Positions 47,083-58,038 of a DNA stretch of 64,000 nt are shown here, in pieces (position 1 is the first letter of the stretch; each line of letters begins with the position of its first letter). The translations under genes and the position numbers were made by a program. Under the pieces are notes generated by a model. The model saw only the letters and a program-made list of their open reading frames with translations, searched no databases and was not told the origin of the DNA. Location of the stretch: assembly GCA_001557505.1 (NCBI GenBank), contig LSAX01000008.1:1984001-2048000 (forward strand), written 5' to 3'. This DNA comes from Reticulascus tulasneorum (lineage: Eukaryota; Ascomycota; Sordariomycetes; Glomerellales; Reticulascaceae).

Positions 47083-48639
47083 CTTCGTCTGCCAGGGATG
47101 GTGTTCTGTCGTCTGATTTGAAATATCCTCCTGCTCTTGGGCACTTGACAAATGCAGAAACACTGGCAGCGAGTCTAATCGTACTGCTATTTACAGATGT
47201 AACTATTAAGGAGTGTCATAAGGTAGCACGGAGGTTTGTTAGCAGTAATCTGAACTAGTTCAGTCGCTGGAAGAAACAAACGTGAAATGGAAATCCACCT
47301 CCCTAGTATCATCATCAGCACCACCATCTAGAAACACCAAAGTGCTTGTTCTTCTTCTCTCTTTAGCAAGCACTAGAGGTCAGTCGAGGTAGAGCAGTGC
47401 CAGGTACTTAATAAAAGTACACAGTATCGCCAGGCTGGGCACACACACACACTCACACAAAGTGAACAAGAGGCCAGTTTAGGAGGCCCGTTCCCCCCAC
47501 ACCATATTGGATCCAGACAGAGACGGCCCCATTTCGCAACGCCCCTCTAATAACCCTCTCCGCGCGACTTGAGTCCCGTTGACTGTGAATTGTGCAAGGC
47601 TCTCGTTCGTTGCAACCCAGCCCAGGATTAATTACCTGCCTTATCCCAATCAGTCAATCCCTTCCCCAGTCTGTCAGTCGTCAGTACCGTAGGCGGTTCG
47701 TCGGTCATTCAGTCACGCAGGGCGAACAACATCTGTCTTTGTGTGCAGTCCTATTCCTCCTCTCTTCCTATCTCTCCTACTACACACCTCATCAAAACTC
47801 CACAGCCCCCCTCCTTCTTCGATACAATCACCACCATCTACTTCCTCCCAGTTCTAGACCTCACCTCATCTACCCGACCGCTTCCAACTTGCAGCTCTAT
47901 ATCCGCCGAACGGTCCAGCCGATACGCCTCTCTTTTCTTTTTGGAAACAGCCGCTCATCTACCGCCCGTCCCCCGTGCAATCACCGCGACCGCCCTCTTC
48001 TAGCGCCAAATTTCCCCGTCTTCGATTGTTGCGTGTTGCGCCTGTCCCATCAGCCAGCCGGTGGAAAGAGTAATCACTGCCGACTGGAAATCAGCTGCGA
48101 GGGTGCAATCGACGAGACCATTCAAACGGAGTAAAACCAAGCTTCCAAGTCTACCGACATTGTTGCTTTTTGACATCATATCCCCCGCTTGCCGTATCCC
48201 CCCTCCTCACACTGTCTGGCGTAGCGTTCGCTGGTCGACAACTCAATTTCGCCTGTTCCTGACCTAGCGACTCGAGTGTCATCTCCCCCTCCACTCCACT
48301 CCACCGATACACCACCACCACACACACTCACGTCTCAGACCACTTTGTGCGACCGTCCACCCGTGTCGGGAATCGCCCCAACAATTCGCAGTCATCTTAT
48401 ATACCGTCACGAGTTGCAGTCTGCTCTGCTTGCCGGCTTGGAAAGCATCACCTCGCTCGCCTACCGACTTTTGTCTCTGACCCTCCAGCGATAGTGCTGT
48501 TATCTGCGAAACACTAATCTGCTGGTGTTTGACATATCCATCGCATTGCCCACCGGTCGAGACCTCTAACATTCCAGGGGCTCTGGGCGACACGCCTGAT
48601 TCTCCCATCTGTCGACCGCCCGAGAAAAAATTCGCAATC

Positions 48640-51149
48640 ATGTCCGTCATGTTGCAAACTCCATCCCGAGCTTCATCTGCATCCTCCTCGTCCTTCCAAC
48701 CACTTTCGCGCCAAAACACCATGTCTTCCTACGATGGCTCGCGGTCCGCCCGCCAGTCGAAGAGATACTCCATGTCCGCGCTGTACATGTCCATGTCAGC
48801 GAACGAGACCGACCTGGAGATCGAGGATGACCTCGCAAAAGGTACGGGCTTGCACCGTCTATCTGGGGAATGAACCCGTAAGAGGCGTTACTGACTGTCC
48901 ATCGCAGCGCAAAAGATACTCCGCGACCTCAAGTCCAAGATCTCCTCCCAATCGAAGAAGAACTTCGTGCTCGAGAAGGATGTGCGATATCTCGATTCCC
49001 GGATTGCCCTGCTCATTCAGAACCGAATGGCTTTGGAGGAGCAGAACGAGGTCGCCAGCCATCTGGAGGATGCCACCGACGTCCAGGAGGGCGCCTTCCC
49101 CAACGACGACCGAACACAAAAGTATGGCAATCTGCTGTTCCTGCTGCAATCCGAGCCGAGACACATTGCACACCTTTGCCGCCTGGTCTCCATGTCCGAG
49201 ATCGACTCGCTTCTGCAGACGGTCATGTTCACGATCTACGGAAACCAATACGAGAGCCGAGAAGAGCATCTGCTCTTGACCATGTTCCAGGTTTGTGACA
49301 CCGTTGCGATTGCTGTCCGCTCGTTGCTAACCCTTTGAAGTCCGTCCTCACCTACCAATTCGACAACACCCCCGAGTACTCCTCTCTACTGCGAGCCAAC
49401 ACCCCGGTATCTCGCATGATGACAACCTATACGAGACGAGGGCCCGGTCAAAGTTTCTTGAAGGCGGTGCTGGCTGATAGAATCAACAGCTTGATTGAGT
49501 TGAAGGATCTCGACCTGGAGATCAACCCTCTCAAGGTCTACGAGCGAATGATTGAGCAGATCGAGGAGGATACCGGCAGTCTGCCAGCGTCCCTACCAAA
49601 GGGCATCACTGCCGAGCAGGCGGCCGAGAACCCCCAGGTCCAAGCCATTATCGAACCACGGTTGACGATGCTTACCGAGATTGCCAACGGCTTCTTGACG
49701 ACCATCATTGACGGGTTGGAGGAGGCACCCTATGGCATCCGGTGGATTTGCAAGCAGATTCGAAGCTTGACGAAGCGAAAGTACCCCGACGCCAACGATC
49801 AGGTCATTTGCACCTTGATCGGCGGGTTCTTCTTCCTGCGGTTCATCAACCCGGCTGTCGTCACGCCGAAGTCGTACATGCTCATCGACGGAATGCCAGC
49901 CGACAGACCGAGAAGAACGCTAACCTTGATTGCCAAGATGTTGCAGAACCTTGCGAACAAGCCTTCTTATGCGAAGGAGCCATACATGGCAAAACTACAA
50001 CCATTCGTCCAGCAGAACAAGGACCGCGTCAACAAGTTCATGCTCGATCTATGCGAGGTTCAGGACTTTTACGAGAGCCTCGAGATGGACAACTACGTGG
50101 CGCTTTCCAAGAAGGACCTCGAACTCTCCATTACACTTAACGAGATTTACGCTATGCACGGACTGATCGAAAAGCACCACACCGAGATTTGCAAGGACTC
50201 CAACTCGCATCTAGGCGTGATCATGGCCGAATTGGCCACGGCTCCACCACAAGTCCCCCGAAAGGAGAATAGGGTCATCAATCTGCCGCTATTCAGCAGA
50301 TGGGAGACAGCCATCGATGATCTGACCGCAGCGCTGGATATCACGCAGGAGGAAGTGTACTTTATGGAAGCCAAGTCCATCTTCGTGCAGATCATGCGGT
50401 CGATACCGCAGAACAGCAGTGTGGCCCGACGACCGTTGCGGCTCGAGAGGGTAGCAGATGCGGCCGCTACAAGCCGTAACGACGCGGTCATGGTGCGGAA
50501 GGGCATCAGGGCCATGGAGCTGCTCTCCCAGCTGCAGGAGCTAAAGGTGATCGATAAGAGCGACCAGTTCGGCCTCCTGCGCGATGAGGTGGAACAGGAG
50601 CTTCAGCACCTGGGTTCGTTGAAAGACGGTGTCATTGTCGAGACGTCCAAGCTGGAAGAGGTCTACAAGACCATTCGGGACCACAACACGTACCTCGTCG
50701 GCCAGCTTGAGACATACAAGAGCTATCTGCACAACGTCCGATCGCAGAGCGAGGGGACAAGGAGAAAGCAGCAGAAGCAGCAGGTTCTGGGTCCTTACAA
50801 GTTCACGCACCAGCAGTTGGAGAAGGAGGGCGTCATCCAGAAGAGCAATGTCCCCGACAACAGGCGGGCGAATATCTACTTCAACTTCACAAGTCCACTG
50901 CCGGGGACGTTTGTCATTTCGCTACATTACAAGGGTGAGTTTGTATTCCTTGTTGCGCCGAGAGCATCATGCTAATAATCCACATCAGGACGAAATCGTG
51001 GCCTTCTTGAGCTTGACCTCAAGCTCGACGATCTGCTTGAGATGCAGAAGGACAACCAGGATGACCTAGACCTGGAATACGTCCAGTTCAACGTCACCAA
51101 GGTCCTCGCCCTGCTGAACAAGCGATTCGCAAGAAAGAAGGGCTGGTAA
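48640..51149 (+). CDS. gapA: Ras GTPase-activating protein (GapA/Gap1 type)
   Basis: Four exons: 48640-48841, 48908-49290, 49341-50934 and 50989-51149; 779 aa, all phases consistent. The N-terminal ~65 residues are Ser-rich. A coiled helical region ([31 protein letters not shown]) precedes the RasGAP domain (about 150-520). Its likely arginine finger is R213 in [12 protein letters not shown], and the structural [12 protein letters not shown] motif is at 360-371. The C-terminal half carries the RasGAP-C region (from about residue 600), shared with IQGAPs and ending in [12 protein letters not shown]. It stimulates GTP hydrolysis by Ras; in Aspergillus and fission yeast the homologues control polarity and hyphal or cell shape. 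The symbol follows the Aspergillus homologue. A CT-rich leader of perhaps 1 kb precedes the start. Confidence 0.93.
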
Positions 51150-52669
51150 AGTCCCCCGGAATGGAATGATCTCCAAGATTACGAGGTGTTCGGCGTTGCT
51201 TGGCGTCCTCGTTAAAAACTGATACCACCGCGACCATGTTTGTGCATTACCCCTTTTCGAGCCTCGCCGAATCTGTCTTGCGTATCGGCAACTCGACCTT
51301 GTCCACGATCTCTGCAACGGCCGCCTGCCTAATTCGATTCTCTACCGACTCATTTACTATCTATCCGTGGACCCCACCCCACGCAAAGGCGTTATCCCGT
51401 CATACAGTCATTTACTCGAGCTGAGGCAGCGGATGCCCTTTTCTTTCTCCAGTACATCAGCGGCATTCGGGTCTTTAGTTGAAACACAGGTTTAAAGTGG
51501 GCAACAGGAATTTCTACTCTTCGAATTCTTCTATAGTGATTGGCTCTGTTTTACATTTCACGACTGACGGAAGGCTTTGGAGGGCTTGGTCTATAAATTA
51601 GGGACTATAATTCGTTCTTGCTCGCCCCACATTATGGGATGGCTTTGAAGGGGAGGCTGTTTGGCTCTTCTTTGTACGGTTGTGCTTCGGCTGGTCCGGC
51701 GGCTGTGTTTTCTTGCGTGCGTGCGCTTTATACTCGTGGGTGTTTGATGAGAGGTGATGGGATTCAGGGAGGGTATTGGTACAGGAAGTCTTTAGACAGT
51801 TGACACCAATGAGAGATGCAAGCGAAACTGGTACCTGTGTTTATTTCAAGACTGTCGTTTGCTATACGGTTGCTGGACAAGTGAGTTGCTGGGTGATTTG
51901 GGAGTCGTGGGGCCACATAATGAATAGGTAGTGATAGGCTGCTTGAATGGTAATCGTCTGTCATGACTACTCCTAAGCTACCTAGGTATCCCCTGGAAGC
52001 TACGTGTTCGCCAATGTCGGGAGTTCTTCGATAACAGTGATTGCAAGCAGCACCCGTTCCCTCCTTTCGTCCCACGTCTTCTCTCATTCCCCTTTGCCGA
52101 GCTAGAATTGCACATTGCCTCATCCCCAGCATAGGCATCCAAACGAGCAAGGCAAATTAAAGCAGGAGCCCTGCCGATGCGTTGGCACAATTGTCAGAGC
52201 TCCGAGCTGGAAGATGCTGCTTCTGGCTCCTGATTCGACAATTGGGAGCTGCGGGCTGCTGGCGTGTGGTTGGGCAGCAATGGAAGGAGTGGACGGGATG
52301 GATCCGGGGCGCGGTGGTGAGGCTGATTGGGTATTGATGCAGGTGAGGAGATAAGGTGGACTGCAGATGAGGTGAGACATGTGAGCTGGGCGACCGGTGC
52401 TGGGCGACTGGTGCTCGGTGTTGGTCTGTGTTGCGGGTGAAGGATGGCTTGATGAGCATGGGCGTTGGTGCTGTGTTGGGTTGGGGATGCTCTGGGAGTT
52501 GGGCTCTGAGAAGAGATGGGAGACGGGTTGAAAGTTGAATTGCATGGTAGGTGTAAATTTGACTCAAAGGAGAATTGATACATGAAGCGCGCTCCAGTTC
52601 TAGCTATTCGTACCGTAACATACACAAAATCAAGTCATAACTCGTAATCCATACATAGCATACACAAGC
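51150..52669. other. Intergenic region between convergent genes
   Basis: 1.5 kb between the 3' ends of the RasGAP and CorA-like genes. No gene supported. Around 52.2-52.5 kb the sequence is compositionally simple (runs of TGGG/GGTG units), giving long but low-complexity minus-strand frames rich in Ser, Pro and His. Confidence 0.5.
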
Positions 52670-55072
52670 CTACACCCCCTTGAACCCATCGATCCCGACC
52701 TCAACCTCCCGCTTCTCACCACCGCGCTTCCCCCTCTTTCCCCAGACCCTCCAGCCCGTCCAGCCCGTCCAGCCCGCCCACCACGTCCACCCGTTCCCCT
52801 CGTCCACAGTCCCCTCCACCGGCCGCCTGACCGTCAGCCTCCGCTTCCTCCTGGGTCTAGCCTCCCCCGGCACGATCTTGGCCGCATCCTTGGGCTCCGA
52901 CGGCTTCTGGTGATGATGGCCCTTCGCGTCCCTGACGGGCGACCCGAGACCTAGGTAATGCAGGCCCTCGCGGAAGGCTTTGACGACGTGGTCGGCGATG
53001 TAGTACTTGATGGCCTCGGAGGCGTGCTTGACGACCGTGTAGCCGGTGCGCGTCTGGAGGAGGATGAGGACGAGGATGAAGGGCACGCAGACGCAGACCA
53101 TGGTTACGGCGAAGCGCCAGTCCTGGGCGGAAATGTTGAGGGACGTGATGCCAAAGACGGACTGCGGCTTCGTGTTAGCTGCTATCAACGCGGTGGGGAG
53201 GAGGGGCGCTTACAGTGACGAACGTCAAGGGGAGGAAGATCATGGAACTCAGGGTCAGGATCTTGATATTGTCGCCCTGCTCAATGGCGCGCCGACTCTC
53301 CTTAATCGAACTACCGCTGAAAAGCTGGTCTCTCAAATTCTCAATCTCCTTCTTCGTCCCGTTGTTCTTGGCCAGCACCTCACTCAATTCCCGGCATGCA
53401 CGCTCGAGCTCCTGCCGCAATGGCTTCATCTTCTCCTTGTACGCCTGCCCCTCCGCACTGTCCGGGGTCGGGTGCGGCCATAGCGTTTGGTGCTTCCCGT
53501 CCCAAAACTCCTCCGTAAAGTTCTCCTGGTAGGCGGCCAGCATGGCCTTGATGCCGTTGTTGATGACGCCGAGCGTGTTGTAGGCCCAGAAGTAACGTCG
53601 AATGTAGGTGAAGTGCTTGTCTTCGAAGAGGAGCTTGTCGCGGAGCTTGCCGTCGAACATGAACTGGGTGGGGGGAGTGATGAGCTTGGTGATGCGCTCG
53701 TGCAGGATCTGGTTGCGCTTCGTTGCGTCGCGGTACTCGGTCACCAGTGCGTCGAGGAATGCGTAGGGCCCGTTGACGAAGACCTTGCGCGATTCCTCGC
53801 CGCGGACCGTGTGCTCGTCGTCCGGGAAGGACTGCACGCTTAGGAGGTGCCAGGGGGCGAAACTGTCGAAGACGAAGCCCTCTTGCATGCCCTCCCGCCG
53901 CCGCGGTGTCTTCACCGACCGGCTGGGTTTGCCTGCGAGAGAGAGGGCCAGGACGGAACAGCATTCTGCAATGTCGATGTGGTCCTGCGAGCGCTTGTCT
54001 GAGGGCCGCTGGTCGTATTTCTGCCATGGCGCGGGCTGGAGGTCGTCGCCCACGACGGTGTAGTACTTGAAGACGAAAAAGAAGCTCCGTTGGCGGATAA
54101 ATGTGGCGGACGGCTCCTTGACGAAGGCGCGGTTGAGGTAAGCTCGGGTTTTGCCCTTGTTCTCGAGGTCCGTTACGAGGTGGTTCATGAGCTCGTTCAT
54201 GTCGAAGTAGGGGGACATTGTTAGATGTAAAGCTCCCAGCATGAGAGCTGATGGCTCTTGCAAGATCCTGTTCCTGATTAGCCCAGTGATTGAGTGGTTA
54301 AGTGCCGGAGTACTCACGTCATTCTTCCCAGCGCTTTGCCATCGCGATTGACGTCCTTGATTGCATTCCATACCGTCGGAGCGTCGACGGTCTGGCTATG
54401 CGGTATCATAGCGTTGGTAGACCTGGGCCGTAGATCGGGCTGCCTGCCTACCTGGCTTGCATGGCCGTCTTTATCGATGTCGTAGACTTCAAAGGTCGAC
54501 GTGACGTAGCCCTCGCTCTCGTAGGCTGCAAATGTGCTAAAGTTGCCGCTCTCGTCAATGTCCGCCTGCTTCTTGATGACATCTTCGAGGGCTATGGCGG
54601 CGCCTCCCGTGAAGTCCGTGTACTTCAGGTGGTGAAGCAGCTGGTCGTCAGCCCACGAGACAGGTTCGATCGGACGGCGGATGATGGCGTTGGTCCCCGC
54701 CCTTCGATTTGTCGATGGCTCAAGGAGCGGGATGAACTCCAACTCGTCTTCGGAGTGTATCGATGCTGGGATGTGTTTCTGGTCGGCGGGCAAGGGAAAT
54801 GGCCTCCGCTCGGCCGGATCTGACATCGTCGAGCGACGATGTCGTCTCACAACGGGCTGAAAGGGGGCCTCGCTGCTCATGGCAGGGCTCTGCATGGGAC
54901 TATTGGCCGGTCTCATCGGGGGAGTAGTGATCACATCGCTGCCTCGAGACTCGGCTCGCTCGCGGCCCGTCATAGCCAGAGCCTCTTGTAAACCCCGCAG
55001 GCTGCGGAGGTATTGTTCGTGATATGTCTCGACGGCTTTCAACAGCTCCTCTGGGCTTTGATGGCTCGACAT
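52670..55072 (-). CDS. CorA-like divalent-cation transporter family protein
   Basis: Three exons on the minus strand: 54318-55072, 53214-54267 and 52670-53161; 766 aa. The start chosen is MSSHQSPEELL; the frame is open further upstream, but that extension reads as hydrophobic low-complexity leader. Residues 1-250 are polar and probably disordered, with acidic clusters. The central cytosolic part holds helical segments such as FWAYNTLGVINNGIKAMLAAY and a coiled coil (ELERACRELSEVLAKNN...EIENLRDQLF). Two closely spaced membrane helices follow at about 588-609 (ILTLSSMIFLPLTFVT) and 619-640 (RFAVTMVCVCVPFILVLILL), the CorA arrangement. The position of the pore signature GMN reads GIT (607-609). 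The C-terminal tail is basic with an odd Trp/Gly-rich stretch (WTWWAGWTGWTGW). Transport is inferred from the fold, not shown. Confidence 0.82.
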
Positions 55073-56243
55073 GACGAGAAGAAAAAGAGCAGGAGAAACG
55101 AATAAACACACGTATATGAACGAAGGGAAAGGGGAAAAAAAGCAATAGTAAGAAGAATAGAATGACTTGAACCGCCACAGTTCAGAGTCACGGAAGTTAC
55201 TGCCTTTTTCTACTTGCGCCAATATTGCCAGCCTTACGTCCCAAGCCTCTACCTACCCACCACCATCACCACGCAGACAGCTTCGGCGAGCTCCAACTGC
55301 TCCATCTGAATTAGCCTACCCTTTCTAGGCAGCTCCCCATACTGAGTGGTCAATCCACAACGCGGCTGAGCCAGCACGCGGTGAGGTGCATGCTCCTCAC
55401 AGAACGAGACGTGGTGGGTTTCGTTGTCCGAGGTAGGAGAGGCTGTCCAAGCTTCCCAGCTCTGAAGCAGCCACTGGCATCATTCACATTTAACCCCACG
55501 CGGGGCAGTGAAGCCGGGGTGGATTTAAGGAACCTGTTCGCAAGCTACGCAGAAGGGGGGACCACTGCTGCATGTGTTGTGCGCCCCGAATGTTAGGTGT
55601 TGCGAACAGTGAGGCTGCAGGATCTGGGGTGAGATGCGTCGGGGGCCGGTGACCGGGACGCTTTGTCTCGGTATTATTGTCTTGGCGGGGAACGATGGAA
55701 TGGAGCTTGGGGAGCAGCACATGAAAGACGGGATTAGAGTTGCGTCAGTTTCGGCCCTCTCCGCTGGGCTAACAGCCAGTTGTGTCTTGATTTCTAATGG
55801 GCTCCATTTCGCAGATATCATACCGATGTTTCAAGATGGCGTGTCATGCACGTCGCTCCGCCATCCAGAAGCTTGTCGCATGCCACTTTTGACTCAGGCT
55901 CCTCACCGAGCTCTCGATTCGGTCTGGCACTGGGTGATTAACAACTTCCTGGCACCAGCCCGGGCACGGCCGGAACATATTACATGCATGTATCTGAGTT
56001 TGGTGGAAGGCATAACAAATCGTCTTTTCGTACTCTGAATACTGTCCCCATTCGGGTTTGTATCTAATTACTGCGCAATGGCTCCACCGACGCCCACTGT
56101 CAGTCGGTTCTTGATAATATCATCCAAGTCGTATCCTCTGCATCTAACATCATCCAATATAAAAATGATATAACCTGAGCAAGTATGTATGCAATAGCAG
56201 ACGGGGGAAAAAAACAATGCCATCAGAGTAGCAGAGTGTGCGC
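55073..56243. other. Intergenic region between CorA-like gene and ASF1
   Basis: About 1.17 kb. Contains the CorA-like promoter and the ASF1 3' flank. A plus-strand open frame of 134 codons (55634-56038) starts with ATG but has no recognisable domain. Confidence 0.5.
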
Positions 56244-57267
56244 CTAATGAGACATGACCTCCACTGGCTTCGCTGTGGCATCAGATGCGGGCTTGTCGGT
56301 GGAGTCCACCTCCATGGCGTCATCATCCCCTTCAGCCTGCTCGCCCTCTTCCTCTTCCTCTTCCTCCAGCTCATCCTCACTCTCGCCCTCAATGTCAACA
56401 CTGCCATCGTCTGACAATTCGTCTGCTTCAACTTCAGGCTCGGCACCGGTTTCGGTCTCCACACCAGCCATCTCGGCGTCTTCCTCGAGCGGCTTCTCAC
56501 CATTGGCTGCAGCAGCATCGTCGACCGCCTCGATCTCAACTTCCTCCTCCTCGGCTTCTTCGGCGCCGTATTCTTCTTCCTCGACTGCCAGATCGGCCTC
56601 AGGTTGCTCTGGGGGAAACTCGGGTGGAGCAGATGCCTCGGTGTCCCTGTTCAATCACGAGTTAGTCTCAAGCTCACTGTAGTGTGTTGTGATGGGGGCA
56701 TTGTACCATTTGATGGCAAATCGAGTCACTCGCGGCTTCTCTGCGAGCACATTTCGCTTGATCCGCTCGATGATGGGCTTGGAAGGCGGCTCGGCATTAA
56801 GCTCTTCCGCGTCGTATTCGTTGTTGACGTAGTATCCAACACGAACAAACTCTCGGCCATCGTAGGCACAGGTCAGGAGCACCACTGTGACACCCAGGAT
56901 ATCGGCATCGGGGATCTTGCTAGTCTTTGGTGCGTCGGCTTCGAAGATGAACTTGTTCACTCCGACCGGGATGGGCCCCACGAGGAGAGAGTCGAGCTCT
57001 TGGTCGTGCTCATCACTGCGTCTTGTCAGGGAATGGAAACAAACACCATCTGGCGTGCAACGTACCTCGTAGCCGATCCGACGTAGGTCAACTTCCACTC
57101 GAGGTCTACAAGCCATTAGAGTAAAGCCAGAGATCATGGGAATAATGCAGTCGCATACCGTTCTCAAGATGCTCCAGGCACTCGAAAGTGATCTCAAACT
57201 CATACTTGTCGGTGAACTTCGCGGGGTTGTTCATCACCTTCACCCCCAAGAGCGAGACTACAGACAT
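56244..57267 (-). CDS. ASF1: Histone chaperone ASF1
   Basis: Four exons on the minus strand: 57159-57267, 57066-57105, 56646-56707 region split as 56707-57015 and 56244-56646; introns are 57106-57158, 57016-57065 and 56647-56706; 286 aa. The protein carries H3-H4 for replication-coupled and independent chromatin assembly in the nucleus. The N-terminal ~155 residues are the conserved immunoglobulin-like core: [20 protein letters not shown], then [35 protein letters not shown], and [14 protein letters not shown], which carries the conserved Val of the H3-binding face. [20 protein letters not shown] closes the core. The remaining ~130 residues are an acidic tail (runs of Glu/Asp such as [16 protein letters not shown]), typical of fungal ASF1. 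Exon 2 is only 40 nt. Divergent from RNA14. Confidence 0.95.
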
Positions 57268-58038
57268 CGTGAATGGTGTTGCGGTGTGAAAGATAAAGGT
57301 GGGTATCTGGGTATCTGCAAGGAAAATGGATGGAAAGGCGGAAAAGTAGTCGGAGGGATCGTGAGCGCGTAAAAAGGGATTGAAGTAGTCGTCCACTGTT
57401 TGTTGTTTTGAGACGATGTTGGCGAAAAATGGCTGGGAGGGGGGTGCGCTCTCAAGTCACTGTCGAAATTCAACTGCGGCGGACGCGCCTTCCACGGCCA
57501 AGACCGCGATTAATTCGCGTTAAAGTGGTTGCTCTTTCCTGCCATCCACCACAGGGGATATTTAGCCGAGGTTGAGCCGTGTGACCGCCCGCGGAAGATG
57601 AGCTAAGCCGTTTGCGACGCTCCCGGAAGCTTCCCTGTCATATATCCTACAGCCATCGAATTTTGTGCCTTGTCCTTTCTTCCTCTTCCCATCCCAAACC
57701 ATCGACCTCCACGACGACAGAAACCGCGCGCATCCCCTCAGATCATCTCCAGTGACTCTCGAACAGGCCATTATTGGCTTTGGTATTTTCTAGCGCCTCT
57801 CGTTCCATTTCGTGACACCCTCGTGCACTCCGCGCCTCCGTCTGCCTTGCGCGCATCTTGCGCTCAGGGTTCTCGGGCTTCTCCCATCGCTCGTATCGAT
57901 TCATTGTGATCGTAGACTACTCTGAATCCCCGAAATACCTGGTATTATTTCCCGGCTCGCATCTCGTCTGCATCTGCTAATCATCCTCGGCAGACTGGCC
58001 CTCGACATTTGACGCGCCGCGCGGGTAAACCAAACCTC
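57268..58038. promoter_or_regulatory. Divergent promoter between ASF1 and RNA14
   Basis: 771 nt separate the two start codons, so both promoters and leaders are here. GCG-rich patches (GACGCGCC at about 57482, AATTCGCGTTAAA near 57511 and GACGCGCCGCGCGGG just before the RNA14 start) could be cell-cycle or generic GC elements. No ORF is supported. Confidence 0.55.

Larger units (their letters stand above)
38995..48639. other. Gene-poor region (about 9.6 kb)
   Basis: Begins with the terpene synthase promoter. Contains a foldable RNA-like element (39446-39742) and protein-like fragments in shifting frames on the plus strand (about 40790-41830), both described separately. Low-complexity tracts lie at 42792-42815, 46921-46962 and 47041-47082. 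The last ~1.2 kb (47.4-48.64 kb) is CT-rich and is probably promoter and long leader of the RasGAP gene. No complete gene model could be built, and the longest open frame (minus, ending at 41558) has no recognisable domain. Confidence 0.45.

Noticed and set aside
47592..48134. Plus-strand frame of 180 codons upstream of the RasGAP gene
   Set aside because: Ser/Pro/Leu/His-rich translation of a CT-rich leader; several frames are open at once. Compositional artefact.
55634..56038. Plus-strand ATG frame of 134 codons between the CorA-like gene and ASF1
   Set aside because: No domain, no family resemblance, and it lies in the 3' flank and promoter zone of two genes. Not enough to call.
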